Positions 16,877 to 25,246 of a DNA stretch of 64,000 nt are shown here, piece by piece; position 1 is the first letter of the stretch; each line of letters opens with the position of its first letter. The stretch spans positions 297,639-361,638 of the forward strand of contig NZ_WRXL01000003.1 of the NCBI RefSeq assembly GCF_010119195.1. Reading direction: 5' to 3'. The notes beneath the pieces were generated by a model, which was not told where the DNA came from, searched no databases, and saw nothing but the letters and a program-made list of their open reading frames with translations. The translations under genes and the position numbers were made by a program. The DNA is from Haloarcula salina. Its GTDB lineage: Archaea; Halobacteriota; Halobacteria; Halobacteriales; Haloarculaceae.

Positions 16877-17923
16877 TCAGTCGCTCCGCTCCTCGCGCTC
16901 CCGCTTCCCGTTCGCCACCACCGGCCGCTCGGTCGCCAGCGGGACCCGGACCGTGAGCGTCGTCCGCTCGTCGCGCCTGTCGTAGGCGAGGCTCCCGCCG
17001 TGACATTCGAGAATCCACTTCGTCAGCCACAGCCCCAGCCCGGTGCTGTGTCTGAGCTGCGTGATCGGCTGGTCGCCGAACAGCACCGCCCGCTCGTTCT
17101 CCGGCAGGCCCGGCCCGTCGTCGCTGATCTCTGCCACCGCGTCGCCGGCCTCGCTACGGATCGAAATCGACAGCCCCGGCTCGCCGTCGGCGTGTTTGAT
17201 CCCGTTCTCGACGAGCTGTGCCAGCGCGACTTCGAGCCGGTCGTCGGCCGCCACGAGCACCGCTCCGTCGCCCTCGACGGCGACGTCGACCGTCGACGCG
17301 TCGTACTCGGCGAGGACCGACCGCAGGCACGCCACGAGGTCGACCCGCGACTCCGTCACCGCCGTCGACTCCATCACGTACTCCAGTTTCCCGGCCGTCT
17401 CGCTCAGCCCGGACAGTTCACGTGCGGCCATCGCCATCAGCGACGCCTGCTGGCCGAGATCGCCGGAGAGCTCCGTCGACAGCCGCTCCGCGCCGTCGAG
17501 CAGCGGCACGAGCTTGTTCCTGAGGTTGTGTCGCAACACGCGGTGGAGCACCTGGTGGTGTTGCTCCATTCGGTGGGCCGCGGTCACGTCGGTGTAGAGC
17601 ACCAGCGCCCGGTCGGACTCGGTCGAGACGACCCGGCAGGAGAACTGTCGCGGTCCGGTCGCCGTCTCCCTGGTGATGACCCCTCGACAGAACCCGTTCC
17701 CGGCCGTCCTATCGTCGTCAACCGGCCGCTCGCGCTCCTCGCCGTCGGGTTCGACGTGGGCCGTCAGCGAGTCGCCGCGAACCTGGTCGCGCTCGACGCC
17801 GAAGATGTCGACGAACGCGTCGTTCACGGCCCGAACGACGGGCTCGTCGTCGACGAACTCCACCTCGGCGACGGCGTCGCTCGTGTGTTCGAACAGCCCC
17901 CGGAAGCGGTCGTCGTCACTCAT
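16877..17923 (-). CDS. PAS-domain sensor histidine kinase
   Basis: A 348-residue soluble kinase. A PAS domain (1-115, FRGLFEHTSDAVAEVEF at the start) is followed by an H-box with phosphoacceptor His132 in LRHNLRNKL. The HATPase has an N box VENGIKHA, a G1 box DDGPGLP and a G2 box STGLGLWL. No membrane segment is present, so it likely senses an internal cue. Its start overlaps the end of the upstream kinase by 8 bp, so the two are co-expressed. No separate response regulator lies nearby; orphan kinases are common in haloarchaea. Confidence 0.88.
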   Translation of the reverse strand: MSDDDRFRGLFEHTSDAVAEVEFVDDEPVVRAVNDAFVDIFGVERDQVRGDSLTAHVEPDGEERERPVDDDRTAGNGFCRGVITRETATGPRQFSCRVVSTESDRALVLYTDVTAAHRMEQHHQVLHRVLRHNLRNKLVPLLDGAERLSTELSGDLGQQASLMAMAARELSGLSETAGKLEYVMESTAVTESRVDLVACLRSVLAEYDASTVDVAVEGDGAVLVAADDRLEVALAQLVENGIKHADGEPGLSISIRSEAGDAVAEISDDGPGLPENERAVLFGDQPITQLRHSTGLGLWLTKWILECHGGSLAYDRRDERTTLTVRVPLATERPVVANGKREREERSD

Positions 17924-19979
17924 GCCGGTACTGGCCGGCGGAGACGAACTCGAAGCGAGCCCCGCCGCTCTCGCTCTCGGTCACCGAGACCTCCCAGTCG
18001 TGCGCGCGAGCGATCTCGTCGACGATTGTCAGCCCCAGCCCGGTCCCGTCGTCGCTCGTCGTGTACCCGTTGTCGAAGACGCCGTCCCGCTCGTCGGCCG
18101 GGATACCGACACCGTCGTCGGCGACGTAGAAGCCGCCGTCGAGGTCTCCCACTCGAACCGTCGACGCCTGTCCGTGCGTGACGGCGTTGCGAAAGAGGTT
18201 CTCGAAGAGGTGTTTCAGTCGGGTGTCGTCGCCCGAGACGACGAGGGCCTCGGACTCGACGACCAGGTCGGTCCCGCAGGAACTGACGTGGTCCCAGCAG
18301 GTCCGCGCGAGCGTCCCGAGGTCGACCGGCTCCGGCTCCTCGACGCGGTTGCCCTGACGCGTCAGGGTCAGCACGCCCTCGATGACCTCCTCCATGCGCT
18401 CATGGGCCTGGCGCATCCGATCGATCTCCTCGTTGAAGTCGTGCAGTTGGCTCAGCGTCCCCTCGGCGACCTGCAGGGGGTTCCGAAGGTCGTGCGAGAC
18501 GGTGCTCGCGAACCGTTCGAGGCGCTCGTTCTCGCGCTGGAGTTTCCGCTCGTGCTCGAGCCGCTGGAGCGCGATCTCGGCGTTGCTCGCGAGGATCTGG
18601 ACGAGGTTCAGGTCCGTCTCGTCGAAGGCGTTCGCCTCGGTCTGGCCGACGCTGATGAGGCCGTAGCTGTCGATGGGGACGTAGAGCCACGAGACGACCG
18701 GCCGGAGGTCGTCACCGCCGTCGTGGTCCCGGATGTCGGTGTAGACGGTCGCCTCCTGCTCGGCGAAGGCCTCGCCGGCGAAGCTCTCGCCGACCTCGTA
18801 GGCCGGGCGCTCGGAGAGCAGTTCCTCGGCCTTGTCGTTGACGTGGACGGGACAGAGCTCCCCGTCTCGCAGCACACGGATGACGTTGATGCGAAACTCC
18901 AAAATGGACTCGATGGCCTCGCCCACTTCGGCGGCGACCGCCGACGGAGTGTCGGCGCTGAGCAGGTCCCGCGTGGCCTCGTGGAGTGCCTCGATCTTTC
19001 GCTCACGGTTGCGCTTCTCCGTGATGTCCGTGTTGATGGCGACGAAGCCCCGCGGCTCGCCGTCGTGCGGGAGCGGCGCGATGGTCTGCTCGATGACGTA
19101 TCGCTCGCCGTCCGCGCGCTCGTTGACCAGTTCGCCCTGCCAGACCTCGCCGGCCGTGACGGTGTCCCACAGGTCCTCGTAGAACGCGGCGTCGTGCTCC
19201 CCGGACTTGAGCACCCGCGGCGTGTTCCCCATGACCTCCGTCGCGTCGTAGCCGGTCAGTTCCTCGAACGCCGGATTGACGTACTCGATGACGCCCTCGC
19301 GGTCGGTGAAGACGACGGCGTGGCCCGCGCTCTCGACCGCCTCCCGGAACTTCCACGGGCTGATGTCCGCGTTCGAGACGCGCCTGTCGACCGCTTCGCC
19401 GCCGTCGGTTCGGTGCTCGCGTCGACCGTCGCTCCCCCGGATCAGCGCCAGGTGCGCGGACAGCACGTCGCCGTCGATCCGGTCGAGTTCGCCGAGGATG
19501 TCCGGGCGCGCTAGCTCGCGAAGCCGTCCTCGGACGCGGCGGAACTCCCGATTCCGCTCGAGCTCCTCGCTCGAACTGGCGGCCGACAGCGCCTGCGCTT
19601 TCCGGACCAGCGTCGCCGCTTCGCGGACCTCGCCGTCACCGAGCGCCCTCGCCCGGTCGACCGCCGTCCGGAGGTCGTCGCCGTCGACCGGCTTCCGGAG
19701 GTAGTCGTCGCACGGGAGCGACAGGAGCGCCGGCGTCGGTGTCGCGTCGGCGACGACGACGACGTACCGCGTCCCCCCGACGGTTCGGACCGTCTCTTTC
19801 AGTTCTCGAAACTCGATCTCGGGGCGTCCGTGATCGTAGACGACGACGCCGGCCCGGTCGAACGCGTCGGCGATGTCGTCGACCGAGTCCACCACGGCGT
19901 ACTCGTCCGCCGAACCGAGACCGGTCTCGTACGCTCGTCGATCTACGATGTCGTCGACGACCAGCACGTCTCGAGGCAT
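17916..19979 (-). CDS. Receiver-HalX-PAS-GAF hybrid histidine kinase
   Basis: A 687-residue multi-domain kinase. The N-terminal receiver has VLVVDD at 5-10, phospho-acceptor candidate Asp49 in VVVYDH, and Lys97 in YLRKP. A HalX-like helical segment (about 105-185), a PAS domain (about 205-325), a GAF-like domain with phosphate-loop cysteine (about 335-475), a HisKA with SHDLRNPLQ, and a HATPase ending in DDGVGIP and GTGLGLTIV follow. It is cytoplasmic. Its TATA element is at 20006-20015. It probably relays signals with the downstream PAS kinase, whose start overlaps its stop. Confidence 0.87.
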   Translation of the reverse strand: MPRDVLVVDDIVDRRAYETGLGSADEYAVVDSVDDIADAFDRAGVVVYDHGRPEIEFRELKETVRTVGGTRYVVVVADATPTPALLSLPCDDYLRKPVDGDDLRTAVDRARALGDGEVREAATLVRKAQALSAASSSEELERNREFRRVRGRLRELARPDILGELDRIDGDVLSAHLALIRGSDGRREHRTDGGEAVDRRVSNADISPWKFREAVESAGHAVVFTDREGVIEYVNPAFEELTGYDATEVMGNTPRVLKSGEHDAAFYEDLWDTVTAGEVWQGELVNERADGERYVIEQTIAPLPHDGEPRGFVAINTDITEKRNRERKIEALHEATRDLLSADTPSAVAAEVGEAIESILEFRINVIRVLRDGELCPVHVNDKAEELLSERPAYEVGESFAGEAFAEQEATVYTDIRDHDGGDDLRPVVSWLYVPIDSYGLISVGQTEANAFDETDLNLVQILASNAEIALQRLEHERKLQRENERLERFASTVSHDLRNPLQVAEGTLSQLHDFNEEIDRMRQAHERMEEVIEGVLTLTRQGNRVEEPEPVDLGTLARTCWDHVSSCGTDLVVESEALVVSGDDTRLKHLFENLFRNAVTHGQASTVRVGDLDGGFYVADDGVGIPADERDGVFDNGYTTSDDGTGLGLTIVDEIARAHDWEVSVTESESGGARFEFVSAGQYRHE

Positions 19980-20005
19980 CTCTTGACCGTCTCTCTCTCA
20001 GTAAT

Positions 20006-20015
20006 CGTATTATAG
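20006..20015 (-). promoter_or_regulatory. TATA-like promoter for the kinase pair
   Basis: The minus strand reads CTATAATACG about 30 bp before the start codon at 19979, fitting a nearly leaderless transcript. Confidence 0.55.
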
Positions 20016-20093
20016 CGTCCCCCAGATTACAGGGGAGTGAGAACGAAGTGGGGCTTTAAATGTAAGGGCGAACACGTTCTCGCGCCCGGCGGG

Positions 20094-23000
20094 CTACATG
20101 AAGTCCGCGATGCCGGACTGCTTGTTGTGGTCGTCTTCGAACACGGACTCGATCGACTGCTCGAGGACTTCGAGTCGCTGTTTCGTGTAGTCGCGCGCGC
20201 CGAACTCCTCGGCGACGCGGATGGCCGTGTCGATGTACTTGTTAACCGACCCCTCGTGGACCGTGAGGTTCACGCGGCCGCCGCACTCACGGCAGTCGCC
20301 GGTCAGCGGGGCGCGCCGGAACGACTCCCCGCAGTCCAGACACCTGACCTCCTGTCTGGAGAACGCCCGGAGGTTCCCGATGAGGTCCGGCAGGAAGTGG
20401 TACTCGATGATCCGCTCGGCCACGTCGCTCTCGACGACGGCCCGCAGCTTCCGGGAAATCTCCAGTTGGGCGTCCATCTTGTCCTCCATCGACCCGAGGG
20501 TCTTGTACGCCGAGAGGTCCGGTCCCGCCGCGATGTTCGTCGTGTCGTGGGTGTGCATGAACTCCGTGTACTCGCGGTCGGTGCCCAGCGTCTCCTCGGC
20601 GATCTTCATCACGTCCTCGACCTCCGTCGGGTCTTTCAGTTCCCGCGTGGCCTCGTAGAACTCGCGGGGATAGGTCGCCATGATGTCCATGTTGTGGGCC
20701 TCGTCGTCGATCTCGCTGGGATCGATGCGCGAGGACATCACCAGCGGCGCGTCCATCCGCCCGCCGCGCTTGTCCGGCAGGAACTTTCGCGAGAAGTTCA
20801 GCAGGCCGTCCATCAGGAGCATGACGCAATCTTCGTCACCATCGCAGTTCCGACGCTTAGCCGCGTGAAAATACGGATGTGCATAACCTACGGCAGCTGA
20901 TGTGAAGCCGACGACGCGGCCGACGGTCGCCGCGCTGGTGTGGGGGGCCATCCCGAATACGAGTTCGCCGACGAGGTCCTCGCGGTCGTCGAACTCGTAG
21001 AAGCGCTCCAGCCCGTAGTACTGCTTCAGCAGGTCGTCGACGAATCGCGCGGTCTGAAGCATGTGTTCCGCCGCGCCGTCCGACAGGACGATGTCCTGGA
21101 CCTTCAGCTCGACCAGCTGGTCGTCGTGGGTCAGCGGGTCGCCGTGGATGTCCTCGTCGTAGCCCAGCGCCCGGAGTCGGTCGGCGGTCACGTCCAGTTC
21201 GGCCGGCCGGACGGCGGTCACGGGCAGGTCCGTCATGTCGTAGCGGACGGTGCCGTCTTTGAACGCCGACACGTCGTGTTTCGCCCGGAGGATGCCCTTC
21301 TCCATCGGCTCGGGGGCCTTCTCGCCGGAGGTCAGCCCCTTGACGGCTTTCAGCGTGTCGAAGGCGGTCTCGCGCTCGCCGACGCTCTCCAGGGCGTTGC
21401 GGTAGGCCGCACGGAGGTCCAGTTCCTTGTACTGCGTGGGCGAGGCCAGCGTCTCACAGCGGGGGCACTCTGCCCGGCCGGACTCGTCCGGTTCGACCTC
21501 CGATTCGCAGTCGGGGCAGACGTACACCGGGTCCGCCGTGGTTCCGCAGTCCGGACAGCAAGCGTGGTGGGTCTCGGTGCCGCAGTCGCGACAGCGCCGG
21601 CGGGCGATCTCGACCTCGACGCGGCCGGGCGTGTCGCTCATGTCGTCGGCGTGCTTCGTGGCCTTCGCCACGTCGCGCTGTGCGCCGCCGGCCTCGCCGA
21701 TGGGGCTGAGCGTGTGGACGGCCGGCGAGAGGTCGCGGCGCTCTGACTTCTCCGGCCGGCCCATCCGGTTACCGATGCGTGTCGGGGCGCGCTCGCGGAC
21801 CTCGAAGGGCGCGACCTCGTTGATGGCCTCGACGGCGTTCTGCCCGTCTTCCGGTTCGGCGTCCTCCGAGACGCCGATGGCGTCGACCGACTCGCTCTCG
21901 CCGTAGGTCCGCGCGCGCTCGGAGAGGTCGGCGAACGTCCAGTCGCGCTCCAGCGACCGGGAGAACCCGAGCGTCCGCACCAGCGGAACCCAGTCGGTGA
22001 CCGTGACGGTGTCGTCGTCCTGCGTGTGTTCGACGAGCAGGTGTTCGAGGGTCTCCTGGACGGCGTCCGTGCGCGGGAAGACCAGCGCGCCGTCGTCGGT
22101 GTGAGCGTCGCCCGCTCTGTCCTCCGCCTCGGGGTCGGCGTACGCCCCGTCGGCCTGGGCGATGTGACTGTCCTCGACCGCGTCGGCGAGCGCGCCGACC
22201 TGCTCGACGCTCACGTCGTGCCAGAGGTAGGTGTACTTCGGGTGCAGCGGCGCGTCGTACTCGGTGGCCCACTCGAGGGCCTCGTCGGCGCTTGGGTCGT
22301 CGAGGTCGATCCGCGGGGAGTCCCGCATCGCCTGTACGTCCGCGCCCGCGGCGTCGAGGTCCTGGCTCCACCACTCGACGGTGTAGGAGGCCGGCGCGAG
22401 CGGGTGGTTGTTCTCGACGAACTCGCCGTAGTTGACGAGGTACTCGCCGAGATCGATGATCTTCTCGACGCCGTTGCGCACTTCCAGGGCCTCCTCGGCG
22501 TCGTCGATGCGCCGGACCTCGCCGTTCGCGAGGCGCACGGTCGGGCCCTCGATGGTGTCGACGGGGACGACGCCGGCCGCCTTTCCCGGCCGCTCGGTCT
22601 TGATCTGGGTCCCGGTCGCGAGGAAGTCGTCGACGAGGTGCATCGTCGCCGGGTGGACGCCGGCGGTCGCGAAACCGTGGTTGCGCGCCCGACCGTAGCG
22701 CAGGCGGAAGCCGCCCGCCTTCGACGGATGGGAGAACACCGGTCGGCCGGCGATGAGGTCTCGCAGGTACTTCTTCGCGGGGTCGACGCGGGGCGGGCCC
22801 GGCACGTCGTCGCTCTCCTCGTCCCCGTCTGCGTCGTCGCCCTCGTCGTCGGCCTCGTCACCGTCGCCGCTCGCGTCCTCCGAGCCCTCGTCGTCGGCCT
22901 CGGTCTCGCTCTCTCCGATGGTTCCGTCGATGAGGTCCTGGAGCCACGGCCAGTCGATCTCGTCCAAGTTCCGCGTGTAGCGCTGGATCTTCGGGGCCTT

Positions 23001-23753
23001 GAGCGCAATCCCCTCGGCGAGCACCAGACACATCCCGCCCCGGGGGGAGTTCGAGTCCACCCGCTCTAGGTCCCGGTAGCCCGAGACCTCCTCGTCGCCG
23101 GTCGCCTCGCCGTCCAGCATGATGGGCATGTGCTCGGCGATGAACTTCGTCTCCTTCTCCTTGGGCGAGTACTGCAGGCCGGTGTCCTTGTCGTAGAGGT
23201 CGACCTCCTCGGCGTAGCGGCCGATCTCGTCGTCGCGGGCCTTGTACTGGTCGATTCCGAGCAGCGCACGGGCGTAGTCCGCGACCAGCACCGAGAGCGC
23301 CTGGGCCGTCCCGCCGGCCGAGCGGATCGGGCCGGCGTAGTAGACGTTGATGAACTCCGTGCCGTCGTCGTTCTCCAGCAGCTCGACGCGGTCGATGCCC
23401 TCGATGGGGGCGGCGACGACCCCCTCGGTCAGCAGGGCCACGGCGGTCCGGACCGCGCCCTCGACTTTCCCCTCGCGGCTGTCGTAGTCGCCGACGGTCC
23501 CCTCGACGAAGTCGTCGACCAGTTCCAGCGCCGCCTCCTCGCGGGACATCTGGCCCTCCAGTTCGCGGACGCGCTCGGCGACGCCCTCGATGCCGAGGAT
23601 GTTCTCGACGCGGTCGGCCATGTCGCGCGCGGTCGGGATCTCGACCTCGGGCTTCGGGTCGCCGCCGCGCTGTTTCGCCCGCTCGGCCACGTCGAAGGCG
23701 TCCTCGAGCTGGCTTTCGAGCGTTTCGAAGTACCGTTCGTCGGCCTCCCGCAT
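20094..23753 (-). CDS. polC: DNA polymerase D large subunit (DP2), intein-free
   Basis: The 1219-residue catalytic subunit of the archaeal replicative polymerase D. It shows the N-terminal DP2 domain, a central acidic haloarchaeal insert (about 270-320), a cluster of zinc-binding CxxC pairs (CRDCG, CCPDCG, CPDCE, CPRCE), the active-site motif N969-C-D-G-D-E-D975, and a C-terminal zinc module CLDCGESF and CRECGG. Several haloarchaeal DP2 genes carry inteins; this one has none. The codons around the active site are strikingly AT-ending (see the 20826-20903 entry). The downstream neighbours are the PAS kinases; upstream, the PPC-domain gene ends 1 bp before the start. Confidence 0.95.
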   Translation of the reverse strand: MREADERYFETLESQLEDAFDVAERAKQRGGDPKPEVEIPTARDMADRVENILGIEGVAERVRELEGQMSREEAALELVDDFVEGTVGDYDSREGKVEGAVRTAVALLTEGVVAAPIEGIDRVELLENDDGTEFINVYYAGPIRSAGGTAQALSVLVADYARALLGIDQYKARDDEIGRYAEEVDLYDKDTGLQYSPKEKETKFIAEHMPIMLDGEATGDEEVSGYRDLERVDSNSPRGGMCLVLAEGIALKAPKIQRYTRNLDEIDWPWLQDLIDGTIGESETEADDEGSEDASGDGDEADDEGDDADGDEESDDVPGPPRVDPAKKYLRDLIAGRPVFSHPSKAGGFRLRYGRARNHGFATAGVHPATMHLVDDFLATGTQIKTERPGKAAGVVPVDTIEGPTVRLANGEVRRIDDAEEALEVRNGVEKIIDLGEYLVNYGEFVENNHPLAPASYTVEWWSQDLDAAGADVQAMRDSPRIDLDDPSADEALEWATEYDAPLHPKYTYLWHDVSVEQVGALADAVEDSHIAQADGAYADPEAEDRAGDAHTDDGALVFPRTDAVQETLEHLLVEHTQDDDTVTVTDWVPLVRTLGFSRSLERDWTFADLSERARTYGESESVDAIGVSEDAEPEDGQNAVEAINEVAPFEVRERAPTRIGNRMGRPEKSERRDLSPAVHTLSPIGEAGGAQRDVAKATKHADDMSDTPGRVEVEIARRRCRDCGTETHHACCPDCGTTADPVYVCPDCESEVEPDESGRAECPRCETLASPTQYKELDLRAAYRNALESVGERETAFDTLKAVKGLTSGEKAPEPMEKGILRAKHDVSAFKDGTVRYDMTDLPVTAVRPAELDVTADRLRALGYDEDIHGDPLTHDDQLVELKVQDIVLSDGAAEHMLQTARFVDDLLKQYYGLERFYEFDDREDLVGELVFGMAPHTSAATVGRVVGFTSAAVGYAHPYFHAAKRRNCDGDEDCVMLLMDGLLNFSRKFLPDKRGGRMDAPLVMSSRIDPSEIDDEAHNMDIMATYPREFYEATRELKDPTEVEDVMKIAEETLGTDREYTEFMHTHDTTNIAAGPDLSAYKTLGSMEDKMDAQLEISRKLRAVVESDVAERIIEYHFLPDLIGNLRAFSRQEVRCLDCGESFRRAPLTGDCRECGGRVNLTVHEGSVNKYIDTAIRVAEEFGARDYTKQRLEVLEQSIESVFEDDHNKQSGIADFM
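20826..20903 (-). other. Recoded, AT-rich patch at the PolD active site
   Basis: Sixteen of 26 codons here end in A or T (for example ACA TCA GCT, then GTA GGT TAT GCA CAT), against almost none in the flanking codons, while the protein sequence (TSAAVGYAHPYFHAAKRRNC followed by DGDEDC) is the conserved active site. The patch begins and ends abruptly. It may be a conversion tract or scar of a former intein (inference). Confidence 0.75.
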
Positions 23754-23754
23754 G

Positions 23755-24177
23755 CTACACGTTCCAGAGGTCGAGGTCCGTCGCGTCGTCGTGTTCCCGC
23801 TTGAGTTTCGCGTCGAACGCGCGGACGTACAGCTCGCCCGCCCAGACGGTCGCGCGGTTCAGGTGGCCGGCGATCGCCTCGCCGTCGGGTCGCGAGAGGA
23901 CCGCGTGCGTGTGGGCGAAGCGCTCGCCGTCGAGGTGTGAGACGTTCCCCATGCAGGCGGCGACCTCCAGGGGCTCGTCGAACGTCATCGAGTCGTACTC
24001 GGTACGGTCCTGGTCGTAGAACATCAACTCGGCGTCCTGCACCGCGCCGAGGCCGTAGAAGAAGCCGGCGTCGATGCTCCGCTTGTCGGCGAACGTTTCG
24101 ATCTCCTCGCGCCAGTCCGCGCCGTGCTCCAGCCGGCAGACGTACTCGGACGTGCTGTCGACTTCCCGATAATCCAT
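23755..24177 (-). CDS. PPC/DUF296-domain putative DNA-binding protein
   Basis: A 140-residue single-domain protein of the PPC (DUF296) fold, the plant/prokaryote conserved domain. It is recognised by GADWREEIETFADKRSIDAG, FFYGLGAVQDAELMFYD and the metal-type histidine motif HTHAVLSRPDG. Bacterial and archaeal members are trimeric and sometimes linked to DNA binding, but the role is unsettled. It sits 1 bp before polC and is likely co-transcribed with it. A TATA-like TTTATATCG lies at 24229-24237, about 55 bp upstream, implying a short leader. Confidence 0.85.
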   Translation of the reverse strand: MDYREVDSTSEYVCRLEHGADWREEIETFADKRSIDAGFFYGLGAVQDAELMFYDQDRTEYDSMTFDEPLEVAACMGNVSHLDGERFAHTHAVLSRPDGEAIAGHLNRATVWAGELYVRAFDAKLKREHDDATDLDLWNV

Positions 24178-24365
24178 ATGCGTACCGAACGACAGGCCGG
24201 TCCAAAAGCGTTGCTTTCGACCCGACGTTTATATCGAAAGCCGGGGCCAGGGCCGCTGTGATCTGATTCGGGTCCCGGCGCGAGACGCGGTCGGGCGGCA
24301 CGACGCGCCGGGAGCGACGCGTGCCGCCTGTTCGCCACACCACCTCCGGATAGCCCTCGCTACGC

Positions 24366-24875
24366 TCACGCCGGGAGCGAGACCCGGCTCACTTCCTGCC
24401 CGAGGTCGGCGTCGAAAAAGGCGAGCGCCTCGACGGACCACCGGACCGGCTCGATCTCCCGCTCGACCAGCCGTCGGGCCGCGTCGGCGTCGCCGCCGCG
24501 GGCTATCGTCACGTGCGGGACGTAGTCTCCCCCCTCAACCCCCGCAACGGCGTCGAATCGCTCGCAGAGGCGCTCGTGGAGCGCGAGCAGTCCCGGGCTC
24601 TCGACGGCGAGGTACACCACCGGCGACGGTCCGGTCGCCGCCGTCTCGAACTGCTCGATGCCCGTCACCGCCGCCTCGAACGTCGGCTGGCCGTGCAGCG
24701 AGTCGCGCGCTTGCGCTTCCAGGCGCGCGTACGCCGCGTGATCGCCACTGCCCAGTCGCTTGGCGACGAGGGTGTGCTCGCCCCGCCCCCGTTCCTCGGC
24801 CAGCGGCAGTTCGGTCGCGAGATCGGCCGCCAGCGTCGTGATCTCCGACGGGAGCGGGACGTTGAGGCTGTACAC
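24366..24875 (-). CDS. 2H phosphoesterase, 2'-5' RNA ligase-like
   Basis: A 169-residue protein with the two signature motifs of the 2H superfamily, HTLVAK near residue 34 and HVTIAR near residue 130. The superfamily handles 2',3'-cyclic phosphate or 2'-5' linked RNA ends. GTG 24875 (MYSLNVPLP) is chosen because the family begins with this beta strand; an ATG 27 bp upstream adds non-conserved residues. It is a single gene with no clear operon partner. The exact reaction is not predictable. Confidence 0.8.
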   Translation of the reverse strand: MYSLNVPLPSEITTLAADLATELPLAEERGRGEHTLVAKRLGSGDHAAYARLEAQARDSLHGQPTFEAAVTGIEQFETAATGPSPVVYLAVESPGLLALHERLCERFDAVAGVEGGDYVPHVTIARGGDADAARRLVEREIEPVRWSVEALAFFDADLGQEVSRVSLPA

Positions 24876-24915
24876 ACGCCGGCTGACGCCGGGCTGTGGC
24901 AAAAGAGACGCGATC

Positions 24916-25103
24916 CTACAGCCGGTCGACCAGCCAGAGGACGATGAGGACGACGAGGACGACGCCCAGGAGGGGCTGTAAGAACCCGAGCAGGCCGGTC
25001 AACAGCCCGAGGACGACATCCAGTATCTCTAGCGCCAGCCAGACGACGACCAGCGCGAGAACGACCTTCAGGAGGTGTCCACGTCGAGTTCTGCTCTGTC
25101 CAT
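24916..25103 (-). pseudogene. Frameshifted small membrane protein (DUF7554-like)
   Basis: Reading from ATG 25103 gives MDRAELDVD and then runs into a stop at 25068-25070. The next frame continues as LLKVVLALVVVWLALEILDV with further hydrophobic sequence to a stop at 24916. Inserting one base (GAC to GACGAC-like) near 25076 would restore a 62-residue protein beginning MDRAELDVDDLLKVV, the pattern I recall for the small haloarchaeal DUF7554 family, with two membrane helices. No start codon serves the second frame alone nearby. It is a recent one-base deletion, a sequencing error, or programmed slippage; the first two are more likely. Confidence 0.65.
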
Positions 25104-25214
25104 AGGCGACGGGTCGAGCGGCCGCGTCAAACCCCTTGTGGCTGTTCCGACGGGCGCGGCCGCGTCGCGGTCCGGTTGTTGACTCGGTAGCGCGCCGCAC
25201 GATCGGCAATAAAC

Positions 25215-25220
25215 CATATA
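25215..25220 (+). promoter_or_regulatory. TATA-like promoter element
   Basis: CATATA within AATAAACCATATAC, about 30 bp before ATG 25247. Confidence 0.5.
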
Positions 25221-25246
25221 CCCGCCGAGCGGGAAGCCGCGGTAGA

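Noticed and set aside
20094-23753. Intein within polC
   Set aside because: The product is continuous through the active site with no Hint-domain motifs; only the codon patch at 20826-20903 is unusual.
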